Shown here piece by piece: positions 8,414-15,248 of a stretch of 36,426 bases of DNA (its first letter is position 1; each line of letters begins with the position of its first letter). The notes below the pieces were generated by a model that worked only from the letters and a program-made list of their open reading frames with translations, had not been told where the DNA came from and ran no database searches. This DNA is from CAZKEW01 sp964558915 (GTDB lineage Bacteria; Acidobacteriota; Aminicenantia; Aminicenantales; UBA8522): assembly GCA_964558915.1 (NCBI GenBank), contig CAZLFV010000018.1, positions 1 to 36,426 on the forward strand, written 5' to 3'. Made by a program: the position numbers and the translations under genes.

Positions 8414-9367
8414 TTATTTCAATTCATAATAATAAATCCTTCTGTGCAAGACCTTCTTGATTACGCCCTTGGTGACGAGCGCATTGAGGCTCCTGCAAAT
8501 TGTCTTTTTGTTTTGTCCCAGAGTCTCGGCCAAATCCTTCAGGGAGGCCGGCCTCCTCCGGATATAAGAAAGGATGGCCTGAGCCGAGTCTTCGGGAGCA
8601 GGAGAGGGAGGCTGTCCTTCAGTATCCGCAGTGACCTCGGCCTGGCCGCCCAGCTTCTTCTTGACATCATCGAGTTCCCGCGGGCTCAGGGGCCGAGCCC
8701 ATTTTTCGGCCGGAGGACGGACGACCGTATTGAGCTGGACTTTATCTGGATTAATCCTGGCAATGGCTTTTCTCAGGGCCTTGATCTCCGCCGGCGAGTC
8801 ATTCACTCCTTTAACCAGCATGACCTCCAGCCAAATCTGCCCCTTGAATTCCGAGCGGAACTTGACCAGCCCGGTGATGATGTCTTCCAGGTTGATGGAA
8901 GGAGCAGGCCGGTTCACTTTCCTGAAAGTGCGAGCTGTGGCGGCGTCCAGAGACGGAACTACCAGGTCGGCCGCGAGGAGGGCCTGCCGTACCGATTTGC
9001 GCGAGAGAAGGGAACTGTTTGTAAGGACGGCGACAGGCACGGACGTGCACTTCTTGATCTCGCGGATGATTTTTCCGATTTCTGTGTTCAGCGTCGGCTC
9101 TCCGGACCCGGAAAAGGTGATGTAATCCATCGGCTGGCCGCGGCGCAGGGCTATTTTGACCTGAGGGAGGACCTCCCGGACGGTGAAGAATTTCGCCCGT
9201 TTCAGAGATTTATTGGGCGTCCTTCCTAACTGGCAGTATACGCAGTTAAAGGTGCAGGTCTTATAGGGCAGGATGTCGACACCGAGCGAATAACCGAGCC
9301 GTCTGGAGTGGACTGGGCCGTAAAGTCGAGAAAGGACCAGGGGCGTTTTCTTTACCGAAGACGGCAT
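8414..9367 (-). CDS. Radical SAM protein (COG0731-like) with C-terminal winged-helix domain
   Basis: A 317-residue Fe-S oxidoreductase of unknown reaction. The radical SAM cluster motif is CTFNCVYC (Cys38, Cys42, Cys45), followed by TFSGSGEPTLN, the SAM-binding glycine-rich strand. About residues 255-317 form a helix-turn-helix of the winged type (SLKDLAETLGQNKKTICRSL), an unusual addition that suggests DNA binding or self-regulation. The frame is open up to 9649, but that extension would cover the small Cys-rich gene at 9375-9575 in another frame. ATG 9367, directly before conserved sequence, is therefore chosen; its ribosome binding site is weak. It follows the small gene after 7 bp, so the two are probably co-transcribed and translationally coupled. 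Confidence 0.85.
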   Translation of the reverse strand: MPSSVKKTPLVLSRLYGPVHSRRLGYSLGVDILPYKTCTFNCVYCQLGRTPNKSLKRAKFFTVREVLPQVKIALRRGQPMDYITFSGSGEPTLNTEIGKIIREIKKCTSVPVAVLTNSSLLSRKSVRQALLAADLVVPSLDAATARTFRKVNRPAPSINLEDIITGLVKFRSEFKGQIWLEVMLVKGVNDSPAEIKALRKAIARINPDKVQLNTVVRPPAEKWARPLSPRELDDVKKKLGGQAEVTADTEGQPPSPAPEDSAQAILSYIRRRPASLKDLAETLGQNKKTICRSLNALVTKGVIKKVLHRRIYYYELK

Positions 9368-9374
9368 TGGTTCT

Positions 9375-9575
9375 TTATTTGTTCTTATAAAGAGAGATGA
9401 ATTTTCTGAGCGAGCGGTCGTAGGTTTTTTCAACCGCATTGGGGAAGAAGCAGGCCGGGAGTTCTTCATTGCTCCAATGATAAGCCAGGCATTCGCAGCA
9501 GATCCCCTTCCGGCTGCAGGGCTCATAGGAACAGTTGCAACGTTCAAGATTCTTTTGGCTGCGGCATTTTTCCAT
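9375..9575 (-). CDS. Small Cys-rich protein (DUF6485-like)
   Basis: A 66-residue protein with eight cysteines (4, 13, 15, 20, 26, 27, 29, 42), including CNCSYEPCSRKGICCEC and the signature ELPACFFP followed by VEKTYDRS. I recognise this pattern as the small uncharacterised DUF6485 family, which is probably metal-binding. The spacing of cysteines suggests one or two zinc or Fe-S sites. The ATG at 9575 has GGAGG four nt upstream and a plausible promoter at 9621-9649. It directly precedes a radical SAM gene, so it could be a metal-handling partner or a metallochaperone; that is an inference from gene order only. Confidence 0.85.
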   Translation of the reverse strand: MEKCRSQKNLERCNCSYEPCSRKGICCECLAYHWSNEELPACFFPNAVEKTYDRSLRKFISLYKNK

Positions 9576-9620
9576 GAGTCCTCCGCTCGTTCGCCTCTCT
9601 CGTGAAGCGCGGAAGGAATA

Positions 9621-9649
9621 AGGATAGACAACCCCCGGGGAAAAGGCAA
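9621..9649 (-). promoter_or_regulatory. Promoter for the DUF6485-radical SAM pair
   Basis: On the minus strand TTGCCT (9649-9644), 17 bp and TATCCT (9626-9621) make a moderate sigma70-type promoter. Transcription would begin near 9614, about 39 nt before the ATG at 9575. It lies back to back with the queF promoter. Confidence 0.45.
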
Positions 9650-9671
9650 GGAATTTCTCGGACAGATAAGG

Positions 9672-9700
9672 TTGTCTTTAGCGGGAAATTTTTATATACT
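9672..9700 (+). promoter_or_regulatory. Promoter for queF
   Basis: TTGTCT (9672-9677), 17 bp and TATACT (9695-9700) form a good promoter. The predicted start near 9707 lies after the in-frame TTG at 9703 and 14 nt before ATG 9721, which argues for the ATG as start. The leader is too short for a preQ1 riboswitch. Confidence 0.55.
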
Positions 9701-9720
9701 GCTTGCGTCTGAGCAGAAAA

Positions 9721-10131
9721 ATGAGGGCAACTCGGAAAGGCTATGGCGAAAAAGAAGCCCGAGCCGGGCTTGAGGCCAGGCTTCCCCAGATTGAAATATT
9801 TCCCAATCAGTTTCCCGATTATGAAATCGCCATCGAGATCAAGGAATTCACCTCGGTCTGTCCCAAGACGGGCCTTCCGGATTTCGGGACGATCACGATC
9901 CGCTACGTTCCCAAGAAGTCTTGCCTCGAGCTCAAATCTTTAAAAAATTACATCCTGGGTTACCGCAACCTGGGCATCTTCTATGAAAACGCCGTTAACC
10001 GGATTCTTGAGGACATTGTCGCAGCTTGCCGGCCTGTGAGGGCCACAGTCACAGGAGAATTCAACCCGAGAGGAGGGATCCAGTCCGTTGTGGAAGCTCG
10101 TTTTCCCCGCTCCCGCCGAAGCCCGAAATAA
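9721..10131 (+). CDS. queF: NADPH-dependent preQ0 reductase
   Basis: Reduces the nitrile of 7-cyano-7-deazaguanine (preQ0) to preQ1 in queuosine biosynthesis. The 136-residue protein is a type I (short, single T-fold) QueF. It has the thioimide-forming Cys47 in SVCPKTGLPDFG, with Asp54 seven residues later as in characterised QueF, and the family motif around ELKSLKNY (70-77) that binds NADPH. The start at ATG 9721 is chosen from the promoter position and the family's length. A longer in-frame form from TTG 9703 would begin upstream of the predicted transcript. queC, queD and queE lie about 1 kb downstream on the other strand. Confidence 0.93.
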   Translation: MRATRKGYGEKEARAGLEARLPQIEIFPNQFPDYEIAIEIKEFTSVCPKTGLPDFGTITIRYVPKKSCLELKSLKNYILGYRNLGIFYENAVNRILEDIVAACRPVRATVTGEFNPRGGIQSVVEARFPRSRRSPK

Positions 10132-10203
10132 ATTCGAGATTTTTCCCCTCCTTTTAACTCGATTCGTCTTTTCTCTTTACTTTCATAAACAGAGCAGGGC
10201 TAA

Positions 10204-11130
10204 ATGAGAACAGATAACATATCCAGGTTCGGGGCAACAGATGCGTGGATGCTGCTGGCTGTGCTGATCTGGGCCTTGAACTTTTCCTTCATCAAAATCG
10301 CTCTCCGCGAGATCTCCCCTAACGGGTTCAACGGTCCGCGTTTGGCGCTGGCCGCGCTTCTCTTGCTTGTCGTTCTCTGGCGGAAGGAGGGGAAGATCTC
10401 ACTCGACGGGGCGGATCTTCGGAAGGTGATCATCCTCGGCCTGATAGGGAATACCGCGTATCAGCTTCTTTTTATCAACGGGTTCAGCCTGACCACGGCT
10501 TCAACGACATCTTTGATCATGACCATGACGCCCATCTTCATCGCCCTGATGAGCGCGGTTTTTATCCGCGAGCGGATTCACTGGGTGGGATGGTTAGGAA
10601 TTGCGATTTCCTTTTTCGGGCTTTATCTCATTATCTTCAGCCAGAGCGGTTTTTTGTCTCTTGCCGGACAAAGTCTGAAAGGGAACCTCATGATTCTCCT
10701 GGGGAACCTATTCTGGGCGGCCTACACCGTCTTCTCCAAGCCTCTGCTTGAAAAAATATCGCCCCTCAAACTGACTTCACTCACCTTGGGTATTGGGGCG
10801 CTGTGTTATCTTCCCTTTGCAGCCAAGGAGATTATCGAGCAGCCCTGGCATTCTGTCTCATCAAAGGGCTGGGGATCTTTTTTCTATTCTTCCATTCTGG
10901 CCATCGCCGTGAGCTATGTAATTTGGTATTCATCAGTCCGGCGGGTGGGAAATACCAAGACGGGAATCTTCAACAACATCACCCCGGCTTTGACCGTATT
11001 CTTTGCTTATCTTTTTCTCCATGAACGCGTCAGCGTCCAGGAAGTGGCCGGCGCCGTGGTCATTCTTTTTGGTTTTTATCTGACCCGGTCGGGTGACCGC
11101 TGGTTTGAGCGAAAAAGAAGGCTAATTTAA
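10204..11130 (+). CDS. DMT-superfamily transporter (two EamA domains)
   Basis: Integral membrane protein of 308 residues with about ten hydrophobic helices in two homologous EamA halves (roughly 14-145 and 158-295). The first helix WMLLAVLIWALNFSFIKIAL and a Pro-rich helix end (TMTPIFIALMSAVFIRER) repeat in the second half as NNITPALTVFFAYLFLHER. DMT exporters and importers handle amino acids, nucleosides, sugars and other metabolites, and the substrate cannot be predicted. It lies 72 bp after queF and overlaps the end of queE by 4 bp tail to tail. Position within the deazaguanine locus makes a queuosine precursor a testable but weak guess. The sequence before the ATG (GAGCAGGG) is a modest ribosome binding site. 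Confidence 0.9.
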   Translation: MRTDNISRFGATDAWMLLAVLIWALNFSFIKIALREISPNGFNGPRLALAALLLLVVLWRKEGKISLDGADLRKVIILGLIGNTAYQLLFINGFSLTTASTTSLIMTMTPIFIALMSAVFIRERIHWVGWLGIAISFFGLYLIIFSQSGFLSLAGQSLKGNLMILLGNLFWAAYTVFSKPLLEKISPLKLTSLTLGIGALCYLPFAAKEIIEQPWHSVSSKGWGSFFYSSILAIAVSYVIWYSSVRRVGNTKTGIFNNITPALTVFFAYLFLHERVSVQEVAGAVVILFGFYLTRSGDRWFERKRRLI

Positions 11131-11756
11131 CGAATGCCGAGAATTTTATGGACCTGAACGGATAAACGGACATTGTCCAGACCGGCTTTGAGGGACTCCT
11201 TGACCAATTTCCGGGCCAGGTTCTGGCTCCAATGCGTGTTGGACTGCGGCTGAACCAGGATGGGGGTTGTTCGAGGAAAAGCCCGGCGCAATTTCTTTAT
11301 GATTCCAAGATTCAAGTCTTTGGTGGCGACAAGCTTGACCTCTCTGGCCAGGCGCCGGTAGGGAGCGCAGAAAACAAATGTTTTGGGCTTCGGAGAGATC
11401 GAGAACCAGTCCGCGGCCATCGGATAGTACCGCGTGGCGTTCGTCTCCACCTGGACCTTGAATTTTTCCTTCTTGAGAAAGCGCGTGAGCCGGCGGAGAT
11501 CCTGGAGCAGAGGTTCGCCGCCCGTCAAGCAAACCCAGCTCGCAGGAAAACGCTTGCGGATTTTCTTTATTTTCTCGAGGGCCTTTTTGGCCGAATAATC
11601 CTGGCCTCCCTGCCAGGCGTATCTTGTATCACAGAAGGGGCAGCGGAGGTTGCAGCCGGCAAAACGGACGAAGATTGTAGGCTCGCCCTGACGGAGGCCT
11701 TCTCCTTGAAGGGAGGGGAAGATCTCAACGATCTTCAGTGTAGGTGGCCGAGGCAT
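11127..11756 (-). CDS. queE: 7-carboxy-7-deazaguanine synthase
   Basis: Radical SAM enzyme that contracts 6-carboxy-tetrahydropterin to 7-carboxy-7-deazaguanine. The 209-residue protein begins with the family signature SLQGEG (15-20) and has the CxxxCxxC cluster motif CNLRCPFC (Cys35, Cys39, Cys42) and the SAM-binding LTGGEPL. Its start lies 32 bp inside queD, the preceding gene, so the two are probably translationally coupled. The ribosome binding site (AGAGG) sits very close to the ATG, so a slightly later start is conceivable, but the conserved region begins almost at once. Last gene of the queC-queD-queE unit. Confidence 0.95.
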   Translation of the reverse strand: MPRPPTLKIVEIFPSLQGEGLRQGEPTIFVRFAGCNLRCPFCDTRYAWQGGQDYSAKKALEKIKKIRKRFPASWVCLTGGEPLLQDLRRLTRFLKKEKFKVQVETNATRYYPMAADWFSISPKPKTFVFCAPYRRLAREVKLVATKDLNLGIIKKLRRAFPRTTPILVQPQSNTHWSQNLARKLVKESLKAGLDNVRLSVQVHKILGIR

Positions 11757-12072
11757 CCTCTGATTCCCAGACCGTCACTTCCTTAACGGGGAAGTGTCTT
11801 TTGAGCTCCGAGAAAAAGTGGCGGGCCAGGTTCTCTGCGGAGGGGTTGAATGGATACACTTCGTTGAGGTGAGTATGGTCGGGGAGAATCTCGGCCAACT
11901 TCGCCTTGATCCGGGCAAAGTCGACCCCGATTCCGGTGGCGTCGAGCTCGCGGACTTCAATGACCGCCTCGACTGCGAACGTGTGGCCGTGGATTTTTTC
12001 GCACTTCCCATGATAATCCTTGAGGAAGTGAGCGGCCTGAAATTTGTCCCTGACCCTGAGTTGCCAGCTCAT
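11725..12072 (-). CDS. queD: 6-carboxy-5,6,7,8-tetrahydropterin synthase
   Basis: Converts dihydroneopterin triphosphate to 6-carboxytetrahydropterin, the first committed step to queuosine. The 115-residue T-fold protein has the QueD motif CEKIHGH: Cys24 is the catalytic thiol, and His15, His28 and His30 bind zinc. HTH at 66-68 and the VWESE near 101-105 complete the active site. The frame is open to 12162, but ATG 12072 has GGAGGG at proper spacing and overlaps the queC stop as ATGA (12069-12072), so this shorter start is clearly right. The C-terminus overlaps queE. Confidence 0.95.
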   Translation of the reverse strand: MSWQLRVRDKFQAAHFLKDYHGKCEKIHGHTFAVEAVIEVRELDATGIGVDFARIKAKLAEILPDHTHLNEVYPFNPSAENLARHFFSELKRHFPVKEVTVWESEDASATYTEDR

Positions 12073-12764
12073 AGCTTGCCCTCCTTTTTTAACCTCTGGA
12101 GGAGATGGTCTTGCGCTCCGACATCCCGCCAGGCCCTTGCGCGCAGCAGGCAGGAAGAACATTTGCCGCAGGGAATCTCTGCGCCGCGATAGCAGGAGAT
12201 CGAGTAAGAATAGTCCGCGCCCAGCGCCAGGCCCTTTTTAAGGATATCGGCTTTTCTCATGCGGATGAACGGGGCGATGATTTTCATCTGGCGATTTCTG
12301 GAAGCGGGTTTTGTTCCTTTGACGACGGCCTCTTCCATAGCTTTGACGAACGCGGCGCGGGTATCAGGATAATGAGGAGAATCGATTATGTTGAACCCGC
12401 AGACGATCTCCCGGAGGCCGTGGACTTCGGCCCATGCCGCCGCCAGAGAGAGAAAGATGCCGTTGCGAAACGGAACGTAAGTGAGAGGGATGCCGCGTCC
12501 GATTTCTTCGGTGCTGTCGCATTCGGGAACAGGAATATTCGGGTCGGTCAGAGCCGAGCCCCCGACCTGGCCGAGGTCCACGCGGAGAATGACCTGAGGC
12601 ACATTGAGCCGACGGGTCAGCCGGCGCGACAGAGTAAGCTCGACGCGGTGACGCTGGCCGTAGTCAAAACTCAGCGCAGTAATCCTATCATAAAGGGACC
12701 GGGCCCAGTAGAGGGCGGTGGTGGAATCGATCCCGCCAGAAAAAAGGACGAGGCATTCTCTCAT
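12069..12764 (-). CDS. queC: 7-cyano-7-deazaguanine synthase
   Basis: ATP-dependent enzyme turning 7-carboxy-7-deazaguanine into preQ0. The 231-residue protein has the PP-loop SGGIDST (9-15), the FDYGQRH motif (33-39) and a C-terminal zinc knuckle of Cys residues in CYRGAEIPCGKCSSC. The frame continues upstream to 12854, but the predicted promoter at 12784-12812 lies inside that extension. ATG 12764, immediately before the PP-loop strand and with GGGAG 8 nt upstream, is the start. It is the first gene of queC-queD-queE, and its stop codon overlaps the queD start. Confidence 0.95.
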   Translation of the reverse strand: MRECLVLFSGGIDSTTALYWARSLYDRITALSFDYGQRHRVELTLSRRLTRRLNVPQVILRVDLGQVGGSALTDPNIPVPECDSTEEIGRGIPLTYVPFRNGIFLSLAAAWAEVHGLREIVCGFNIIDSPHYPDTRAAFVKAMEEAVVKGTKPASRNRQMKIIAPFIRMRKADILKKGLALGADYSYSISCYRGAEIPCGKCSSCLLRARAWRDVGAQDHLLQRLKKEGKL

Positions 12765-12783
12765 CAGGACCGCTCCCAGTGTG

Positions 12784-12812
12784 ATATTAAAGGAGACGCC
12801 GGCTTTTTTCAA
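12784..12812 (-). promoter_or_regulatory. Promoter for queC-queD-queE
   Basis: On the minus strand TTGAAA (12812-12807), 17 bp and TAATAT (12789-12784). Transcription would begin near 12777, only about 13 nt ahead of the queC ATG. This leaves no room for a riboswitch and fixes the queC start. Confidence 0.6.
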
Positions 12813-12893
12813 GACAGATGGCTCGCGGCGTGGGCTGGCATCCATCCCACCCAATCTGAAGTGATATCCATTTTGCTACCTACGGCTTTATGC

Positions 12894-12922
12894 TTGCTAT
12901 CTACACGGCCTTCTGGGATACT
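12894..12922 (+). promoter_or_regulatory. Weak promoter for the repeat-protein gene
   Basis: TTGCTA (12894-12899), 17 bp and GATACT (12917-12922) is a weak but correctly spaced pair. It would give a leader of about 11 nt before ATG 12940. It lies back to back with the queC promoter. Confidence 0.35.
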
Positions 12923-12939
12923 ATCCATCCGAATCGCCG

Positions 12940-13758
12940 ATGGCTGAAGAAAACAGCGTGAGAAAGGTCTTCGAGCTTCTTACCCGGGCCGGGAGAGAAA
13001 AAAACGTCACGGTCCGGGACGACCAGGGCGATTTCTCTACCTTCCGGGATGCAGCTCAACTTTGGCGGGCAAAACGAGGCCGTTTCCGTTTGATCGACAC
13101 CGGGAAGTTCAGCGTCTTTGAGCTCGAATGGCTGGCCGAAGCCGGGTCGGATATCTATACCTCCAACGACGCCCGGCCCCACGCGGGGGAGGTTGGACTT
13201 TTAGCCCGTGCCTGCGTCAGAGGGAAGGCGATCGTTGCCTATTTCCATCAGGGAGGTCTCGCCAGAAACGCGGAGACCGAGTCGGCGTCGTTTTCGTTTC
13301 TCCAGGGAATCGGGCAAAGCGGCGCATACGTTTATCTGACGAACAGGGATAGAGAGTGCAGTTTTCCGGACCTTGCCGAATTGGCCCACACGTGCCGGAG
13401 GGCTGGAACCCGGCTTGTTTATTATCATCACGGACGATTGGCCGTGGGCCTTGAAGAGGTCAGCAGGAACGGAGCCTGGATCCATTGTTCTGATCGCAGT
13501 CTGGAAGGGCCCGCAGACATCGGTTTGTTTTTCGACCTCATCGAAGAATCCTCTGCCGCCGGGGCGGGCGTAGTCCTTCACGTTGAGAAAGGAGTGGAGG
13601 TGACTTTGCTCCGCGATATTTTGGGCGCCGGTGCCTTTGTCTTCTTCGCCACGCCGCCCGCCGGTCGCGGTTCTTCTCTGCGGCCGTTGGAACAGCAGGC
13701 GCGGCGCAGAAAACTCGATTTCAGATTCTATTATCTGTATCCCGACCAGATGCCCTGA
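12940..13758 (+). CDS. Unknown protein built of about five internal alpha/beta repeats
   Basis: I do not recognise this 272-residue protein. It has no signal peptide, membrane segment or Cys-rich motif. It clearly contains internal repeats of about 50 residues, starting near 8, 60, 117, 170 and 222. Each opens with L...(A/S/N)G(A/S).(I/V) and a polar turn (EAGSDIYTSND, QSGAYVYLTNRD, RNGAWIHCSDR, GAGAFVFFAT). It ends in a strand often bearing a histidine and glycine (IVAYFHQGGLA, LVYYHHGRLA, VVLHVEKG). Beta-alpha-beta units of this kind suggest a TIM-barrel-like or repeat-propeller architecture with a His-lined face. It stands alone between queC (divergent) and the ligase operon. The ribosome binding site is poor; GTG 12958 is an alternative start. 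Confidence 0.8.
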   Translation: MAEENSVRKVFELLTRAGREKNVTVRDDQGDFSTFRDAAQLWRAKRGRFRLIDTGKFSVFELEWLAEAGSDIYTSNDARPHAGEVGLLARACVRGKAIVAYFHQGGLARNAETESASFSFLQGIGQSGAYVYLTNRDRECSFPDLAELAHTCRRAGTRLVYYHHGRLAVGLEEVSRNGAWIHCSDRSLEGPADIGLFFDLIEESSAAGAGVVLHVEKGVEVTLLRDILGAGAFVFFATPPAGRGSSLRPLEQQARRRKLDFRFYYLYPDQMP

Positions 13759-13786
13759 GTCCGCTCTCTCCTCGCCTTTCCGCTTC

Positions 13787-13829
13787 AATTCCTACTATAT
13801 CTATAGAAATGATAGAAATAACAGGAATT
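13787..13829. repeat. Imperfect inverted repeat after the repeat-protein gene
   Basis: AATTCCT (13787-13793) and AGGAATT (13823-13829) bound an imperfect hairpin whose inner arms (actatatctata and gatagaaataac) also partly pair. It starts 28 bp after the stop at 13758 and may mark the transcript end, but there is no T-tract. Confidence 0.4.
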
Positions 13830-13870
13830 AAATAGATCCCCCTTTCGGGATTGGCGGGAAGAAGAGGGGG

Positions 13871-13914
13871 CGGCCGTTGAGGAGACAAGATGAACACGGC
13901 CGGGGAGCGTTTTT
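13871..13914 (+). terminator. Terminator-like hairpin (weak)
   Basis: CGGCCGT (13871-13877) pairs perfectly with ACGGCCG (13896-13902) across an 18-nt loop, and T5 follows at 13910-13914. Loop and spacing are long for a strong intrinsic terminator. A further small inverted repeat (TTAGC/GCTAA) follows within 20 bp. The rest of the 13830-14015 gap shows no gene. Confidence 0.35.
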
Positions 13915-14015
13915 AGCGGATTTTTTGGCGGACTGCTAATCGAACCGCGGGCCACTATTTGTTGTGTCGCCTTTCGAAGACACTCAAAAAAAAGTATCGT
14001 TTTTCAAAAAAACTA

Positions 14016-14043
14016 TTGACATTTAGAAAAAATGATTTATATT
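14016..14043 (+). promoter_or_regulatory. Strong sigma70-type promoter for the ATP-grasp/GNAT/KamA operon
   Basis: TTGACA (14016-14021), a 16-bp spacer and TATATT (14038-14043), preceded by A- and T-tracts that look like an UP element. This is among the best promoters of the window. The predicted leader is about 104 nt, much longer than most here. Confidence 0.7.
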
Positions 14044-14097
14044 ACATAATGAAATTGAAACGAGAGAAAAAAACGCGAAAGCAAAAGCATAGATAAA

Positions 14098-14151
14098 ATG
14101 ATCACGATGTTGGGAACGTTCATCAACTTGTGGCGAAGCCAAGCGACATAG
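14098..14151 (+). CDS. Possible 17-codon leader ORF
   Basis: ATG 14098 to TAG 14149-14151 would encode a 17-residue peptide inside the leader of the ligase operon, ending two nt before the ligase ATG. This could couple translation to the ligase start, which has no good ribosome binding site itself. The ORF's own ribosome binding site is also poor, and chance cannot be excluded. Confidence 0.25.
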   Translation: MITMLGTFINLWRSQAT

Positions 14152-14153
14152 CA

Positions 14154-15248
14154 ATGAAAATTGCTTTTATATTCAGCTCCAAGAACGGAATGGCTTCGTC
14201 GCTGAACCAACGGCGCATCGAAGAGAGAAGGGAAGAAGAAGACCCTCCACCTGATTGGCTCGCCGAGTGCGACTCTGAGGAGACCATCTTGGCGATTCTC
14301 AAAGCGCTCGGCGAGAGGCACGAAGTTTTCCCGATTGAGGCCGATGAAGAGGCCTATGGCCATCTCAAAGAACTCAAGCCCGACCTCGTCTTCAACATCG
14401 CCGAACGCCTCGACGGTCCGAATCGCGAGTCGCATATTCCGACCATTTGTGAAATGCTGGAGATTCCGTACACCGGCTCGGACCCGCTGACGCTCGGCCT
14501 TTGCCTGGATAAATCGCGGGCCAAAGAAATCCTCGGTTACCACAAAATCCCGACGCCGGCCTTTTGCCTGGCCAATCCCGGTTCTCGGATTCCAGAAGAC
14601 GTGGTGCTTCCGGCGATTGTCAAACCCCTTTATGAGGGCTCGAGCAAGGGAATCCGGGATAACTCGGTCGTGGACAACCGGCGGGAGCTCGAAGCGCGCG
14701 TCCGGGAAGTCCAGGCCCTTTACAAGCAGCCGGTCATCATCGAGCATTTCCTCAGCGGCCGCGAGTTCACTATCGGGGTCCTGGGCAATCCGCCCCGCCT
14801 CGAGATTCTGCCGATCGTCGAGATCGACCACAGCCAGCTCCCGCCGGGGGCGAAACCGATATATTCCTACGAAGCCAAGTGGATCTGGGACCAGCCTGAG
14901 AAGCCGCTGGAGATTTTCAAGTGCCCGGCTTCGGTCAGTAAAAGTTTAAAGAGACGGATCGAAGAAATCGTCAGGAGAACCTGCGAAGTCTTGAGGATCC
15001 GGGATTGGTGCCGGATCGATATCCGCTTGGACGAAAGGGGCCAGCCAAACATCCTTGAAGTCAACCCTCTGCCCGGCATCCTGCCGAATCCGGAGGAGAA
15101 CAGCTGCCTTCCCAAGGCCGCTCGAGCGGCCGGATATTCCTACTCCGGCCTTCTCCACCGCGTGATTGACGCCGCGGCGTCCCGGTATGGGTTCAAGAGA
15201 GTCAGAAAAGATGGAGAGAGAAAATACTCTTATTGGGATCGCGTATAA
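14154..15248 (+). CDS. ATP-grasp ligase 1, D-Ala-D-Ala ligase-like
   Basis: 364-residue ATP-dependent carboxylate-amine ligase. Ddl-type elements in order: N-domain PDLVFNIAER (76-85), PYTGSDPLTLGLCLDKSRAK, the ATP-binding strand IVKPLYEGSSKG, IIEHFLSGREFT (195-206), SYEAKW (238-243), and the Mg-binding RIDIR...LEVN with Asp289, Glu302 and Asn304. The loop that holds the acceptor D-Ala in true Ddl enzymes (NTSPG, then a Ser-rich turn) reads NPLPGILPNPEENSCLP here, so a different acceptor is likely. The N-domain carries an insert rich in Arg/Glu (20-30). ATG 14154 is chosen; an in-frame GTG at 14130 has no ribosome binding site. First gene of a four-gene operon, overlapping the next by 38 bp. 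Probably not the cell-wall Ddl. Confidence 0.85.
   Translation: MKIAFIFSSKNGMASSLNQRRIEERREEEDPPPDWLAECDSEETILAILKALGERHEVFPIEADEEAYGHLKELKPDLVFNIAERLDGPNRESHIPTICEMLEIPYTGSDPLTLGLCLDKSRAKEILGYHKIPTPAFCLANPGSRIPEDVVLPAIVKPLYEGSSKGIRDNSVVDNRRELEARVREVQALYKQPVIIEHFLSGREFTIGVLGNPPRLEILPIVEIDHSQLPPGAKPIYSYEAKWIWDQPEKPLEIFKCPASVSKSLKRRIEEIVRRTCEVLRIRDWCRIDIRLDERGQPNILEVNPLPGILPNPEENSCLPKAARAAGYSYSGLLHRVIDAAASRYGFKRVRKDGERKYSYWDRV

Noticed and set aside
9368..9649. N-terminal extension of the radical SAM protein
   Set aside because: The extension lacks radical SAM family character and covers the well-supported Cys-rich gene at 9375-9575 in another frame.
9650..9720. preQ1 riboswitch before queF (and likewise before queC)
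   Set aside because: Predicted leaders are about 13-14 nt, and no preQ1-I type hairpin with an A-rich tail is seen.
12765..12854. Longer queC form from 12854
   Set aside because: The promoter at 12784-12812 lies inside it and the extra residues are not QueC-like.
12940..13788. Long antisense frames over real genes (for example 13201-13788 minus and 18822-19844 plus)
   Set aside because: They are mirror frames of GC-rich coding DNA without family motifs or ribosome binding sites.
13892..13918. Eight-codon ORF after a GAGGAG sequence
   Set aside because: The ribosome binding site is good but the peptide is too short to support, and it overlaps a hairpin.
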